From Cellulomonas sp. Leaf395 (GTDB lineage Bacteria > Actinomycetota > Actinomycetes > Actinomycetales > Cellulomonadaceae), in assembly GCF_001424125.1 (NCBI RefSeq), contig NZ_LMQI01000004.1, forward strand, positions 62,001 through 126,000: DNA of 64,000 nucleotides. Reading direction: 5' to 3'. Below, piece after piece: positions 33,790 to 42,202 of this stretch. A program made the translations under genes and the position numbers. The notes below the pieces were generated by a model. The model had not been told where the DNA came from. It worked only from the letters and a program-made list of their open reading frames with translations, and made no database searches. How positions within the stretch are numbered: position 1 is the first letter of the stretch; every line of letters begins with the position of its first letter.

Positions 33790-34474
33790 GCGCAGCGACC
33801 TCGTCGGGGTGGCTGATCATCGCGACGTGCGAGCTGTCGATCTCGACGGTCGTCGACCCGGCGCGGGCGGCCATCGCGCGCTCGGCCGCGGGCGGGATCA
33901 CCCGGTCCTGCGACGCGACGAGGTACCAGGACGGGAGCGTCTTCCAGGCCGGCGGCCCGGACGGCTCGCCCAGGGTGGCCAGGGCCGCGGGGCGCTGGGA
34001 GACGGCCATGATCGCGGCTTCCTCCGGCGGCAGGTCCTGGCAGAACGCCTGCGGGAAGACCGCCGGGTCAAGGTAGGCGTCGGCGTTCCCCTCACCGGCG
34101 TCGGGGAACGGTCGCACGACGATGATCTGCGTGAGGTCGGGGGGCGGGCCTTCGCTGCCGAGGGCGGTGGCCGCACCGACCGCCTCACCCTCCTCGAGCG
34201 CAAACGCGGCGATGTAGACGAGGGCCGTGACGTTGTCGGCGCCCACGGCCGCGTTCGAGATGACCGCGCCCCCGTAGGAGTGCCCGACCAGGATCACCGG
34301 ACCCTCGATCGTCGACACGAAGGACCGGACGTACGCCGCGTCGGCGGACACGCTGCGCAACGGGTTGGCAGGGGCGAGCACGCTGTGCCCGGCGGCGGTC
34401 AGGCGGCTGATCACGCCGCCCCAGCCGGACGCGTCGGCAAAGGCTCCGTGGATCAGGACGACGGTGGGGCTCAT
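33758..34474 (-). CDS. alpha/beta hydrolase, salicylate esterase-like
   Basis: A 238-residue alpha/beta hydrolase with VVLIHGAFADASGWGGVI, nucleophile elbow VGHSYGGAVISNAA (serine at about residue 64), and SSHVAMISHPDEVAALI with the catalytic histidine. The pattern is that of the bacterial branch related to plant hydroxynitrile lyase / methylesterase proteins. AAAGGGA precedes the ATG at 34472-34474. It is divergent from an AraC-type regulator that may control it. Confidence 0.9.
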   Translation of the reverse strand: MSPTVVLIHGAFADASGWGGVISRLTAAGHSVLAPANPLRSVSADAAYVRSFVSTIEGPVILVGHSYGGAVISNAAVGADNVTALVYIAAFALEEGEAVGAATALGSEGPPPDLTQIIVVRPFPDAGEGNADAYLDPAVFPQAFCQDLPPEEAAIMAVSQRPAALATLGEPSGPPAWKTLPSWYLVASQDRVIPPAAERAMAARAGSTTVEIDSSHVAMISHPDEVAALIQQAIDAVG

Positions 34475-34649
34475 GGTCGGTTCCCTTTCGAGCGGCGGCA
34501 GATGACGCCAGTCTCGGGAGCGCGGGCGACGCGCGGGTGGCCGTGACGTGCACGGTTCTGGCCCGTCCACGCACGATCCGGTCTGTCGGACGGGGGGCCG
34601 TCGCCTCTACGGTGGGGACCTCGCGATGCCCGACTTGTGAGGTTTATCC

Positions 34650-35606
34650 ATGAGCCTTGTCCTGCGCTCGGACGACCTGCCGCCCGACGACCGCATCGAG
34701 ATCATCCGTGACGCCATCTGGACCGGGGTGATGCCGGTCGAGATCGACTACGACCGGCCCGGCCCGCAGATCGAGGTGCTCTGCCGGCTCGCTGACGTGG
34801 GGCCGGTGAACTTCTCGTCGGCCCGCTCGACACCGACGATGCTGCGACGCACCCCCGCGCTGGCCCGGCAGGACCACGACCCGAAGGTCTTCCTCGCGGT
34901 GCAGGTCTCGGGCACCTCGATGTTCGCCCAGGGGGACAACCAGGCGGTCCTGCGCGCCGGCGACATGGCCGTCTACCAGAGCACCCGCCCGTACACCGTG
35001 CTCAACACGAACCGCACGGAGCTGCACTACTTCCAGGTGCCCCGCAGCGCGCTCTCCTTGGCGGACGCGACGATTGACGCCGTCGCCGGGCTCCGCATCG
35101 GACCGGACAACAACCCGCTCGCCGCCGTCGTCGCGCACTACTTCGACACGCTGGGCAGCACCGACGTCCTGGACCACCCCAGGGCCGCCGAAGCGATCGC
35201 CGGACCGAGCATCGACCTGATCCGGGCGCTCCTCACCACGCACGTCGCGGACGCCCAGCTCGCCGCCGCTCCCATGCAGGGCTCCCTGGCGCTCCGGGTC
35301 CAGGAGTACGTCCGGGCGCACCTGGCCGACCGGGACCTCTCCGCGGCGACGATCGCGGCCGCGCACCACGTGTCCGTACGGCACCTGTACGCGGAGCTGG
35401 AGCGCGCCGGTGTCGGGCTCCAGGACACCATCCGGTCGCTGCGGCTCCAGGAGTGCCGACGAGCCCTGCGCGATCCCGCGTCCGCGCACCTGACGGTGTC
35501 CAGCATCGGAGCCCGCTGGGGATTCGTCGACGCCTCCCACTTCGGACGGGTCTTCCGCGACGCGTACGGCATGACTCCCCGTGAGTGGCGCGCCACCTCG
35601 GGCTGA
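34650..35606 (+). CDS. AraC family regulator with AraC_binding_2 domain
   Basis: A 318-residue regulator: an amino-terminal cupin-like sensing domain (PF14525 type; FLAVQVSGTSMFAQGDNQAVLRAGDMAVYQSTRPYTV) and a carboxy-terminal AraC domain with two helix-turn-helix units (LSAATIAAAHHVSVRHLYAEL and LTVSSIGARWGFVDASHFGRVFR), ending in the family motif MTPREWR. It is divergent from the alpha/beta hydrolase gene at 34474, the best local target candidate. The effector is unknown. Confidence 0.92.
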   Translation: MSLVLRSDDLPPDDRIEIIRDAIWTGVMPVEIDYDRPGPQIEVLCRLADVGPVNFSSARSTPTMLRRTPALARQDHDPKVFLAVQVSGTSMFAQGDNQAVLRAGDMAVYQSTRPYTVLNTNRTELHYFQVPRSALSLADATIDAVAGLRIGPDNNPLAAVVAHYFDTLGSTDVLDHPRAAEAIAGPSIDLIRALLTTHVADAQLAAAPMQGSLALRVQEYVRAHLADRDLSAATIAAAHHVSVRHLYAELERAGVGLQDTIRSLRLQECRRALRDPASAHLTVSSIGARWGFVDASHFGRVFRDAYGMTPREWRATSG

Positions 35607-35666
35607 ACCGTCGGCTATCTTGCGTGGACCTGCTTGCGGACATCGTCGAAGGAGCACGCGCGTCCC

Positions 35667-36779
35667 ATGGCACCACCCCAGGGCCTCGCGCCCTCCACCA
35701 GGACGCTGCTGTTCCTCTCGGCGGCCGTCATCGTCCTGGCCGGCGTCCACGCCACGCGGGAGGTGCTCGCTCCCCTGTTCCTCGCCGCGGTGCTCGTCAT
35801 CATCGTGCACCCGATCCGCCACCCCCTGGAGCGCCGAGGCTGGCACCGCGCCGCGGCGACGACCGTCGTCATCGCCGTCGTCTACCTGATCCTGCTCGTC
35901 CTCGTCGCCATGCTGGTGTTCGCCGGTGTCCAGTTCGCCGGGCTGGTGCAGGAGTACCTGCAGGACCTGCAGGACGCCGTCGGAAGCGCCACGTCGTGGC
36001 TCGCGACCCTCGGGCTCGACGAGGAGGCCGTCAGCTCCGCGACGGACGCGCTCCAGCCGTCGCAGCTCCTCGGGGTCGCGACGACCATCAGCGGGGCCGT
36101 GGTCGGCGTCGCCAGCACGCTGTTCGTCGTCGTCTCCTACGTCATCTTCATGGCGGTGGACGCGGCCCGCTATGACGGCGCGCACGTGCAGTTCGGTGCG
36201 ACGCAGGGTGGTGTCCTGCGCCGGGCCACCACGTTCAACATCGGTGTCCGTCGCTACTTCGTGGTCAGCGCGTCGTTCGGTGCGGTGGTCGCCGTCATCG
36301 ACGGGATCGCGCTCTGGTTGCTCGGCGTCCCCGCCCCCGCGGTCTGGGCGATCCTCGCGTTCGTCACCAACTTCATCCCGAACATCGGGTTCGTCATCGG
36401 CGTCATCCCGCCCACGATCATGGCGCTCGTCGTCGGCGGCTGGCCTCTCGCCCTCGCCGTGATCGCCGTCTACAGCGCCGTCAACGTGGTGCTGCAGGTG
36501 CTGGTGCAGCCGAAGTTCGTCGCCGACGCGGTGAACATCACGCTCACGCTCAGCTTCGTGTCCGTCATCTTCTGGACCTTCGTCATCGGACCGCTCGGCG
36601 CGATCCTCGCCGTGCCGCTCACCCTGCTGATGAGGGCGGTGCTGCTGCAGGGCCCGCCGGAGACCGCCTGGTACTCGTGGCTGTCGGGGGAGGACGTACC
36701 CAAGCCGGACCGTTCGCCCGACCCGTCGCCCGACCCCGAACCCGAGCCTGTCGTCGTCGAGAGGCCGGCGGCGGACTGA
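35667..36779 (+). CDS. AI-2E family transporter (PF01594)
   Basis: A 370-residue membrane protein with about eight hydrophobic segments: two near the start, a long amphipathic loop (residues 90-145), and a final cluster with FVTNFIPNIGFVIGVIPPTIMALV and VQPKFVADAVNITLTLSF, the AI-2E/PerM signature. Family members are linked to quorum-signal export or sodium/proton exchange. The tail is a cytoplasmic Asp-Pro repeat stretch. The ATG at 35667 is used; GAAGGAG stands rather far ahead (12 bases), so the start is slightly uncertain. TATCTT at 35611-35616 could be its -10 box. Confidence 0.9.
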   Translation: MAPPQGLAPSTRTLLFLSAAVIVLAGVHATREVLAPLFLAAVLVIIVHPIRHPLERRGWHRAAATTVVIAVVYLILLVLVAMLVFAGVQFAGLVQEYLQDLQDAVGSATSWLATLGLDEEAVSSATDALQPSQLLGVATTISGAVVGVASTLFVVVSYVIFMAVDAARYDGAHVQFGATQGGVLRRATTFNIGVRRYFVVSASFGAVVAVIDGIALWLLGVPAPAVWAILAFVTNFIPNIGFVIGVIPPTIMALVVGGWPLALAVIAVYSAVNVVLQVLVQPKFVADAVNITLTLSFVSVIFWTFVIGPLGAILAVPLTLLMRAVLLQGPPETAWYSWLSGEDVPKPDRSPDPSPDPEPEPVVVERPAAD

Positions 36780-36798
36780 CGGGTCCGGCGTCCGGCAC

Positions 36799-37434
36799 TC
36801 AGCGGCTGTCGAGCGCGAGCTTGGCGCCGAAGGCGACCAGGACCGTGCCGGTGATGCGGTCGGTCACCTTGGCGACGGCGTCGCGAGCGAGCCAGAGGGC
36901 CGCGAAGCCCGTCGCCAGGATGATCACGGTGAACCACGCCATGCCCATGACGTTGTGGACTGCGGCGAGCAGGACGCCCATGAGCAGCGGGGAGACGCCG
37001 TCGGGGACGAACTGGGGGATCGTCGCCAGGTAGAAGATGCCGATCTTCGGGTTGAGCAGGTTGGTCCACAGCCCGGTGGCGAACCCGTGCCAGACAGAGG
37101 CGCGCTGCGGGTCGACGGACCTGACCGGTGCTGCGTCGCGGGGTCGCAGGCTGACACGCAGCAGGTGGATGCCGAGCCACACCATGTACGCGGCCCCCGC
37201 CAAGGTCAGGATCCGGTACGCCACCTCGGACGCGGCTTGCAGCGCGGAGGCTCCGACCGCGGCGGCGACGCCCCAGACCAGGCAGCCTGTGTTGATGCCG
37301 GCCGCGGCGGCGAAGGCGTACCCGCGCCCCCGGCTGATCGCGGACCGCAGCACGAGGGCGGTGTCGATGCCGGGGATGATCGTCAGCAACCCGGCGACCA
37401 CGGCGAAGCCGAGCACGGCCTGTCCGATGGTCAC
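36799..37434 (-). CDS. LysE family exporter
   Basis: A 211-residue membrane protein with about six helices. The opening AVLGFAVVAGLLTIIPGIDTALVLRSAISRG and GLWTNLLNPKIGIFYLATIPQF are typical of LysE/RhtB amino-acid exporters. The GTG at 37432-37434 is chosen because GGAG lies eight bases upstream and the family starts here. The substrate is not predictable. It is convergent with the AI-2E transporter. Confidence 0.92.
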   Translation of the reverse strand: MTIGQAVLGFAVVAGLLTIIPGIDTALVLRSAISRGRGYAFAAAAGINTGCLVWGVAAAVGASALQAASEVAYRILTLAGAAYMVWLGIHLLRVSLRPRDAAPVRSVDPQRASVWHGFATGLWTNLLNPKIGIFYLATIPQFVPDGVSPLLMGVLLAAVHNVMGMAWFTVIILATGFAALWLARDAVAKVTDRITGTVLVAFGAKLALDSR

Positions 37435-37563
37435 GCGAGTCTCCGGTTCGGTGCGCACGGGCGCGGGTGGCTGTGGCCTGAGACCGTCGTGCGCCACTCC
37501 CGGCCGATCGTGCAGGAACGAGGTCGACGTGACCCTAGCGCGGTGCGAGGCTCGCCCGGGTAG

Positions 37564-37599
37564 GACGAAGCCCGCCCGGGATCCCGGGCGGGCTTCGTC
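37564..37599 (-). terminator. strong palindromic terminator
   Basis: A perfect 36-base palindrome: a 17-base arm beginning GACGAAGCCCGCCCGGG, a two-base centre AT, then the exact reverse complement. It lies ten bases after the stop of the duplicated-domain protein gene and ends its transcript on the minus strand. There is no T tract, as is usual in high-GC bacteria. Confidence 0.85.
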
Positions 37600-37609
37600 T
37601 ACGAGATGG

Positions 37610-38401
37610 TCAGCCGACCTTCTGGATGTCCTTGACACCCGAGAAGGAGACGACGGAGCCGGGGACGTCCTGGACGGTGAACACGACGTTGCCGGTGTCA
37701 CCGGTGGTGAGGTCCAGGATGTCGGTGCCGTTCGACTGGGAGACCATCGCCAGCGGAATCAGGGCGTCGGTGTCGACGGCCGCCGAGTACTGGCCGGCGG
37801 TCAGCTCGGTGCCGACGAGCCAGTCGCCGTTGCCCAACTGTGCCGGGGCGGTCCCGGGGACCTGGGTGGTCGACACGATGTCCGTGCAGCCGTCGAACGA
37901 GGCGACGGAGCCCGGGATGTCCTGGACGGTGAAGATGACCGAGCCTTCGGTCGCCGTGCGGATGTCGAGGATGTCCTCGCCGTTCTTCTGGCTCACTGAG
38001 CACAGGTCGAAGAACGAGGCCTCGACGCTCGCGCGGTACTGACCGGGAGCGATGTCGGTGCCGACGATGTAGTCGCCTCCGGTGAGGCCGGCCGGGGCCT
38101 CCTCGACGGGGGCCTCCTCGACGGCGGCGGCCGGGGCGTCCTCGACGACGACGGCAGCCGCGGGAGCGTTCGTGGCGTCTGCGGTCTCGTCGTTCGAACC
38201 GCCTCCGCCCGCGATGTTCCAGACGACGGCCAGTGCAGCGACCGTGCCGATCCCGGTCAGGACCTTGTGGCGGAGGAACCAGTTGCGGTTCGCCTTGGTG
38301 ACGGCCTTCGCCTCACGGGCGAGGCGCTTGGCGTCGGCCTTGGTGACGGGGGACTCGTCCGGGACGGGCAGCGTGGTGGTGGGGCTCTCGGGCGTGGTCA
38401 T
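37610..38401 (-). CDS. membrane-anchored protein with two tandem copies of an unknown domain
   Basis: A 263-residue protein: a charged cytoplasmic segment (residues 1-45), one transmembrane helix (about 46-64), a Gly/Ala/Pro/Glu linker, then two copies of a beta-rich unit of about 70 residues (108-175 and 191-260). Each copy has the pattern GD-x-x-VGT-x-x-x-x-GQY...VSQ-x-NG-x-DILD...V-x-FTVQD-x-PGSV-x-SF-x-G. The first copy carries two cysteines (C134, C172) that the second lacks, a possible disulfide outside the membrane. I do not recognise a functional family, though GxYxVGxDIxPGxY-type repeats are common in actinobacterial surface proteins. It ends at a strong terminator. Confidence 0.85.
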   Translation of the reverse strand: MTTPESPTTTLPVPDESPVTKADAKRLAREAKAVTKANRNWFLRHKVLTGIGTVAALAVVWNIAGGGGSNDETADATNAPAAAVVVEDAPAAAVEEAPVEEAPAGLTGGDYIVGTDIAPGQYRASVEASFFDLCSVSQKNGEDILDIRTATEGSVIFTVQDIPGSVASFDGCTDIVSTTQVPGTAPAQLGNGDWLVGTELTAGQYSAAVDTDALIPLAMVSQSNGTDILDLTTGDTGNVVFTVQDVPGSVVSFSGVKDIQKVG

Positions 38402-38528
38402 GGGGTGCTCCTCGATAGGTGCCGAGCGCTGCGTGCGCGCACGACGGGGGCAGGCGGATGGGCTAGGACAGGGAGTGGTCAGCAGCGTGTCCTTGCTCCG
38501 TCACGGGAGTCTGTGCACGCCGGGTGCT

Positions 38529-38546
38529 GCCCGCCGGATGGCGGGC
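38529..38546 (-). terminator. GC-rich hairpin, possible terminator of the MFS gene
   Basis: Arms GCCCGCC and GGCGGGC flank a four-base loop. It lies about 130 bases after the stop of the minus-strand MFS gene and upstream of the next minus-strand gene, a position that suits a terminator or a 5' leader hairpin. Confidence 0.35.
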
Positions 38547-38672
38547 TGAGTGGTTATGTCAAAAATCTACCGGCCATCGATACGTCCGAAAACGGACCTA
38601 GGTCCTACGCCGGCTCGTTGCAGCGCGGGACCGGATCAGACTCCGCGAGGAGGAGCTCGGATCCGCGATCAG

Positions 38673-39863
38673 TCAGTCGGTCGCGGAGGGGAACGACCGC
38701 CGCGCCACGACGATCACGACCAGGCTCAGAGCGAGCAGCCCGGCGCCGACGAACGGCAGTGCGCCGAGCCCGGGGCCGACGAGCACGAGCGCGCCCAGGG
38801 CTGCACCGCCGCCGATGCCGATGTTCGCGGTCGAGTTCACCAGGGCGCCGATGACGTCGGGGGACGCGCCGCGGGTGCGGATGGCGGCGGCCTGGAACAC
38901 GGACGCCATCGCCCCGAACGCACCGGACCACACGGCGGCGGCGACGAGCACGCCGGGTCGTGACGGGAAGGCGAGCCCCAGCGCCAGCAGCCCGAGGGCC
39001 ATCACGACGTGCACGACGAGGGTGCCGCGGCGGGGGTTGCGGTCGAGCGAGACGGCGGCATACGCGGTGCCGACGAGCCCGACGGCGCCGAGGCCGAGGA
39101 GCACGGGACCGACGGCGGTCTCGGTGAGACCGGTCGCGAGCAGGATCACGGACACGTACGTGTAGACGGTGTACTGCGCGAGGTAGGTGAGCGTGTTGGC
39201 GCTCGAGACGATGCCGAGCCGCCGGCGACGGTCGGTGCGGGTGTGGTCGGCGTGCGGGGCGTCGTCGCCGGAGACCGCCGGGAGCAGCGTCGCGACGAGC
39301 ACGGTGGCCAGCGCGCACCCGGCCGCGAGCACCAGGAACCCGTTGCGCCACCCGACGGCGGTGCCGAGCGCGGTGGACAGCGGCACGCCGAGCACGAGCC
39401 CCGCCGACGCCCCGGCGGTGACCAGCGCGAGCGCGCGGCCGGTGACCTGCGGGAGCACCAGCCGGGACGCGTACCCGATGCTCAGCGAGAAGAAGAGCGC
39501 ATGCGCGATGCCGCCGACCGCGCGCCCGGCGGCGACGAGGCCGAACGACGGCGCGATGCCGACGAGCGCGTTGCTGACCGTGTAGGCGGCCAGGGTGACC
39601 AGGAGCAGTCCTTTGCGGGGCAGCCGGCGCGTACCGAGGGTGAGCGGGATCGCGAGCGCCGCCACCATGAACGCGTACACGGTGACGAGCAGCCCGGCGA
39701 CGGACTCGGTGACCTCCAGGTCGGTGCTGATCTGCGGCAGCAGCCCGACCGGGACCAGCTCGGTGGTGATCGCGACGAACGTGGCGAGCGTGAGGGCGAC
39801 CAGCCCACCGGCGGCCTCGCGGACCGTGCCCGGGCGCCAGGTGATCGGGTCGGTGCGGGTCAC
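38673..39863 (-). CDS. MFS transporter, AraJ/sugar-efflux-like
   Basis: A 396-residue major facilitator with twelve hydrophobic segments. The first helix text (ATFVAITTELVPVGLLPQIS) and GYASRLVLPQVTGRALALVTAGASAGLVLGVPLSTALG are typical of the DHA1 group containing AraJ, SotB and NepI (export of sugars, nucleosides or drugs). The GTG at 39861-39863 is the start; no strong ribosome binding site is seen. The 37 bases before the double-GNAT gene suggest co-transcription. Confidence 0.9.
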   Translation of the reverse strand: MTRTDPITWRPGTVREAAGGLVALTLATFVAITTELVPVGLLPQISTDLEVTESVAGLLVTVYAFMVAALAIPLTLGTRRLPRKGLLLVTLAAYTVSNALVGIAPSFGLVAAGRAVGGIAHALFFSLSIGYASRLVLPQVTGRALALVTAGASAGLVLGVPLSTALGTAVGWRNGFLVLAAGCALATVLVATLLPAVSGDDAPHADHTRTDRRRRLGIVSSANTLTYLAQYTVYTYVSVILLATGLTETAVGPVLLGLGAVGLVGTAYAAVSLDRNPRRGTLVVHVVMALGLLALGLAFPSRPGVLVAAAVWSGAFGAMASVFQAAAIRTRGASPDVIGALVNSTANIGIGGGAALGALVLVGPGLGALPFVGAGLLALSLVVIVVARRSFPSATD

Positions 39864-39900
39864 CGGGGCATGCTCGCACGAGCCCCGGTCGGGCTCGGCC

Positions 39901-40965
39901 TCACAGGGCTCGCTGCCACTCGGCGTCCACGCTCGCCTGCCGGAAGCCGATCGCCACGTTGATCGCCAGCATGTGCGTGTTCTCCTGCGCGTTCCACGTG
40001 TGGATGCGCTCGGCGTGCGGGCGGACGTCGGCGAGCGCGTCGAGGACGGCGATCTTGGCCAGCATCCCGAGCCCGTGGCCGCGGTGCTCGCGCAGGACCA
40101 GGGTGTCGCCCTGGAGCACGACGGCCGGCCTGTCGAGCGGGTACCGCACCTCCGAGAAGCCGGCGAGGGCCCCGGTGGGCACGTGCTCGACGACGGCCAC
40201 GAGGAAGCCCTGCCCGCGGCGGCGGATGTCGGCGCCGTCGGCGACGACGCGGTCGGCGTCCCACGGGTCCTCGGTGACCTCGAGCCCCGCGGAGGGGGCG
40301 TCGGTGCTCATCCGGGTCCTGAGGACGGCCAGGCCGTCGAGCCACCGCGCCGCGAACTCGTCCTGCATCAGGTGGACGCGGTAGTCGTCGCCGGGATCGC
40401 GTCGCAGGTGGTCCACGGCGACCGGCAGGTCCAGCACCGAGTGGCGGACCACCTGCTCGAGGGTGAACCCGCGGGCGAGTGCGAACCGGGTGGCGTCGTC
40501 ATGTGCGGGGATCCGGCCGCTGCCCGTGGGGGACTCGAGGGCGTCCGCACCGGGGGGCGGCTCGGTCCGGTAGGAGGTGTCGGAGATCACGACGCGGCGT
40601 CCGGCCGCCCGGGCGAGGTCGAGGCCGGCGTCCCAGAGCGCCGACCCGATGCCGCGTCGCCGCCAGTCCGGGTGCACGCCGACGTAGACGACGGCCAGGT
40701 GCGAGTTGCCCACGAGCGGCAGACCGATCATGGCCCGGCCGACGACGGACCCGGGGACGTGCGGCAACCCGGCGGGGACGGCGACGAGCCGATGAACCTT
40801 GCGGTGCGGCTCGGTCAGGGTCGCGCGCGTGGTGGGGACGTCGAGGGAGAAGTCCGTCGACCCGTGGATGGCGACGTCGACGGCGTCCCCGACCTGGACC
40901 GTCCCCTCCACGGCCCAGGCGTCGGGGTGGTCCGGGTCCGCGGGGACGTGCACGAGGTCGACCAT
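39901..40965 (-). CDS. GNAT acetyltransferase with two GNAT domains
   Basis: A 354-residue protein with two GNAT folds in tandem. The first has the acetyl-CoA loop VVYVGVHPDWRRRGIGSALW. The second has LQGDTLVLREHRGHGLGMLAKIAVL and the final AQENTHMLAINVAIGFRQ. Such double-GNAT proteins are common in actinomycetes and include mycothiol-synthase-like and aminoglycoside-type enzymes. Substrate unknown. The ATG at 40963-40965 is preferred; the frame upstream reads unlike protein. Confidence 0.88.
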   Translation of the reverse strand: MVDLVHVPADPDHPDAWAVEGTVQVGDAVDVAIHGSTDFSLDVPTTRATLTEPHRKVHRLVAVPAGLPHVPGSVVGRAMIGLPLVGNSHLAVVYVGVHPDWRRRGIGSALWDAGLDLARAAGRRVVISDTSYRTEPPPGADALESPTGSGRIPAHDDATRFALARGFTLEQVVRHSVLDLPVAVDHLRRDPGDDYRVHLMQDEFAARWLDGLAVLRTRMSTDAPSAGLEVTEDPWDADRVVADGADIRRRGQGFLVAVVEHVPTGALAGFSEVRYPLDRPAVVLQGDTLVLREHRGHGLGMLAKIAVLDALADVRPHAERIHTWNAQENTHMLAINVAIGFRQASVDAEWQRAL

Positions 40966-41014
40966 CCGGTCAGCCTCGCGCGCCGTCCCCGCGGCGGGCA
41001 ACGTCAATGCCCTG

Positions 41015-41470
41015 TCACGACCGCACCAGGAACGCCTCGATGCGGTCGAACGCCCCGACCCAGGCGTGCTCGGCGAAGAAGTCACGCAGCTCGACCGAGG
41101 GGAAGCCGGTCTGCACGACGGACATCAGCGTGCCGTCGCCCTGCGCCTCGAACGTGACCTCGACCTGCGTGGTCATCGTCGTGCCGTCGGGGCTGCTGCC
41201 GGAGGACTCCGTGACCAGCCGGTGCGGGCGGTCGATGACGAGGAACGTCTGGGTCTCGCGGAAGAGGTTGTCGCGGTCCGGCCCCCACGCGGCGGTCTGC
41301 TGCCCGCCGACGCGCAGGTCGACCTCGATCTCCACGATGCCGGGCTCCTCGTCGAGGATCGAGAACCAGATCTTCTGCTTCTCGGCGTCGGTGTAGGCGT
41401 CGAACACCTGCTCCGGGGTGGCGGGCAGGACGCGCGTCGCGCGCAGCTCGAGGGTGGTGTCGGTCGTCAT
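41015..41470 (-). CDS. SRPBCC (AHSA1-like) domain protein
   Basis: A 151-residue START-like protein: ATRVLPATPEQVFDAYTDAEKQKIWFSIL, DLRVGGQQTAAWG and a final helix DFFAEHAWVGAFDRIEAFL. It is the downstream partner of an ArsR regulator, with which it overlaps by four bases (ATGA). This pairing mirrors the ArsR-SRPBCC operon at 26.4-27.6 kb, but with a single SRPBCC gene. Confidence 0.88.
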   Translation of the reverse strand: MTTDTTLELRATRVLPATPEQVFDAYTDAEKQKIWFSILDEEPGIVEIEVDLRVGGQQTAAWGPDRDNLFRETQTFLVIDRPHRLVTESSGSSPDGTTMTTQVEVTFEAQGDGTLMSVVQTGFPSVELRDFFAEHAWVGAFDRIEAFLVRS

Positions 41471-41802
41471 CGGTCCGTACCTCTCTGCAGGGTGAAGTAG
41501 GCCTCGAGACCGTCGAGCCGACGCTCCCAGAGCCGCTGGTAGAAGGAGATCCATGCCATGGCGTCGTCCAGTCGTTCTTCGCCGAGGCGGCACTGCCGGG
41601 ACCGGCCGATCTTCTCGGTGCGGACCAGGCCGGCGTCCTCGAGGACCCGGACGTGCTTGGTCATGCCCGTGAGGGTCATGCCGTGCGGCTCGGCGAGCTC
41701 CCCGATGCTGGCGGGGCCCTCTCCGAGCCGGGTGAGGATGTCGCGCCGGGTCGAGTCGGCCAGGGCCGAGTAGATCCGGTCGAGAGTCTCATGCTGAACC
41801 AT
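41467..41802 (-). CDS. ArsR family winged-helix regulator
   Basis: A 111-residue ArsR protein: LDRIYSALADSTRRDILTRLGEGPASIGELAEPHGMTLTGMTKHVRVLEDAGL, then a carboxy-terminal helix. No metal-binding cysteines are present. Several starts are possible; the ATG at 41800-41802 is chosen because a -35/-10 pair (TTGCAC, 17 bases, TATGGT) ends seven bases before it, giving a leaderless mRNA. A palindromic operator overlaps that start. The upstream in-frame ATG (41814) would lie inside the -10 box. Confidence 0.88.
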   Translation of the reverse strand: MVQHETLDRIYSALADSTRRDILTRLGEGPASIGELAEPHGMTLTGMTKHVRVLEDAGLVRTEKIGRSRQCRLGEERLDDAMAWISFYQRLWERRLDGLEAYFTLQRGTDR

Positions 41803-41810
41803 GTGGTTCA
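41795..41810 (-). promoter_or_regulatory. ArsR operator TGAACC-N4-GGTTCA over the transcription start
   Basis: A six-base inverted repeat with a four-base centre (TGAACC ATGT GGTTCA). It covers the end of the -10 box and the start codon of the ArsR gene, the position expected for autorepression. Its AACC-N4-GGTT core equals the two operators at 26354-26381. Confidence 0.6.
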
Positions 41811-41838
41811 CCATACGACACTGAACCGATCGGTGCAA
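41810..41838 (-). promoter_or_regulatory. promoter of the ArsR-SRPBCC pair
   Basis: On the minus strand: TTGCAC (41833-41838), 17-base spacer, TATGGT (41810-41815). The predicted start of transcription is the A of the ATG at 41802. Confidence 0.6.
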
Positions 41839-41848
41839 TGACGGGCCG

Positions 41849-41854
41849 TAGGAT
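41849..41854 (+). promoter_or_regulatory. -10 element of leaderless small-protein gene
   Basis: TAGGAT lies six bases before the GTG at 41861, without a Shine-Dalgarno sequence. Confidence 0.45.
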
Positions 41855-41860
41855 CAGGGT

Positions 41861-42193
41861 GTGCGAGCGATCAGAGGGAAGGTCGGCGTCGTCGCGGCCC
41901 TCGTGCTCGCGGTGGCTCTGGCGTTGTCGGCGCTCGCAGGTCTCGGCACGCGGCCCACCGGGATCCCCGACGACGGACCGTGGGCGGTGCAGCTGTCCGA
42001 GCCGGAGGGCAACTTCGACTCCTGTCTCGACGACCCCGCGCTGACCAGCCCGACGACGTGGGGCTCGACCGTGACGGCGGTGTTCGCGACGGGAGCGACA
42101 GAGGCGGACGTGCAGCGCGTGCTCGACTGTCTCGACGACGCGATGACCGGCGGGACCGTGCAGGTCGGGACCGTCGAGCCGGTCGACGCGTAG
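41861..42193 (+). CDS. small secreted or membrane-anchored protein
   Basis: A 110-residue protein with a basic start and a hydrophobic helix at about residues 8-28 (VGVVAALVLAVALALSALAGL). The remainder is acidic, with two cysteines (in FDSCLDD and LDCLDDAM) that may form a disulfide outside the cell. I do not recognise the family. It is divergent from the ArsR gene and convergent with the GNAT gene. Confidence 0.75.
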   Translation: MRAIRGKVGVVAALVLAVALALSALAGLGTRPTGIPDDGPWAVQLSEPEGNFDSCLDDPALTSPTTWGSTVTAVFATGATEADVQRVLDCLDDAMTGGTVQVGTVEPVDA

Positions 42194-42202
42194 CGAGCCG
42201 GC

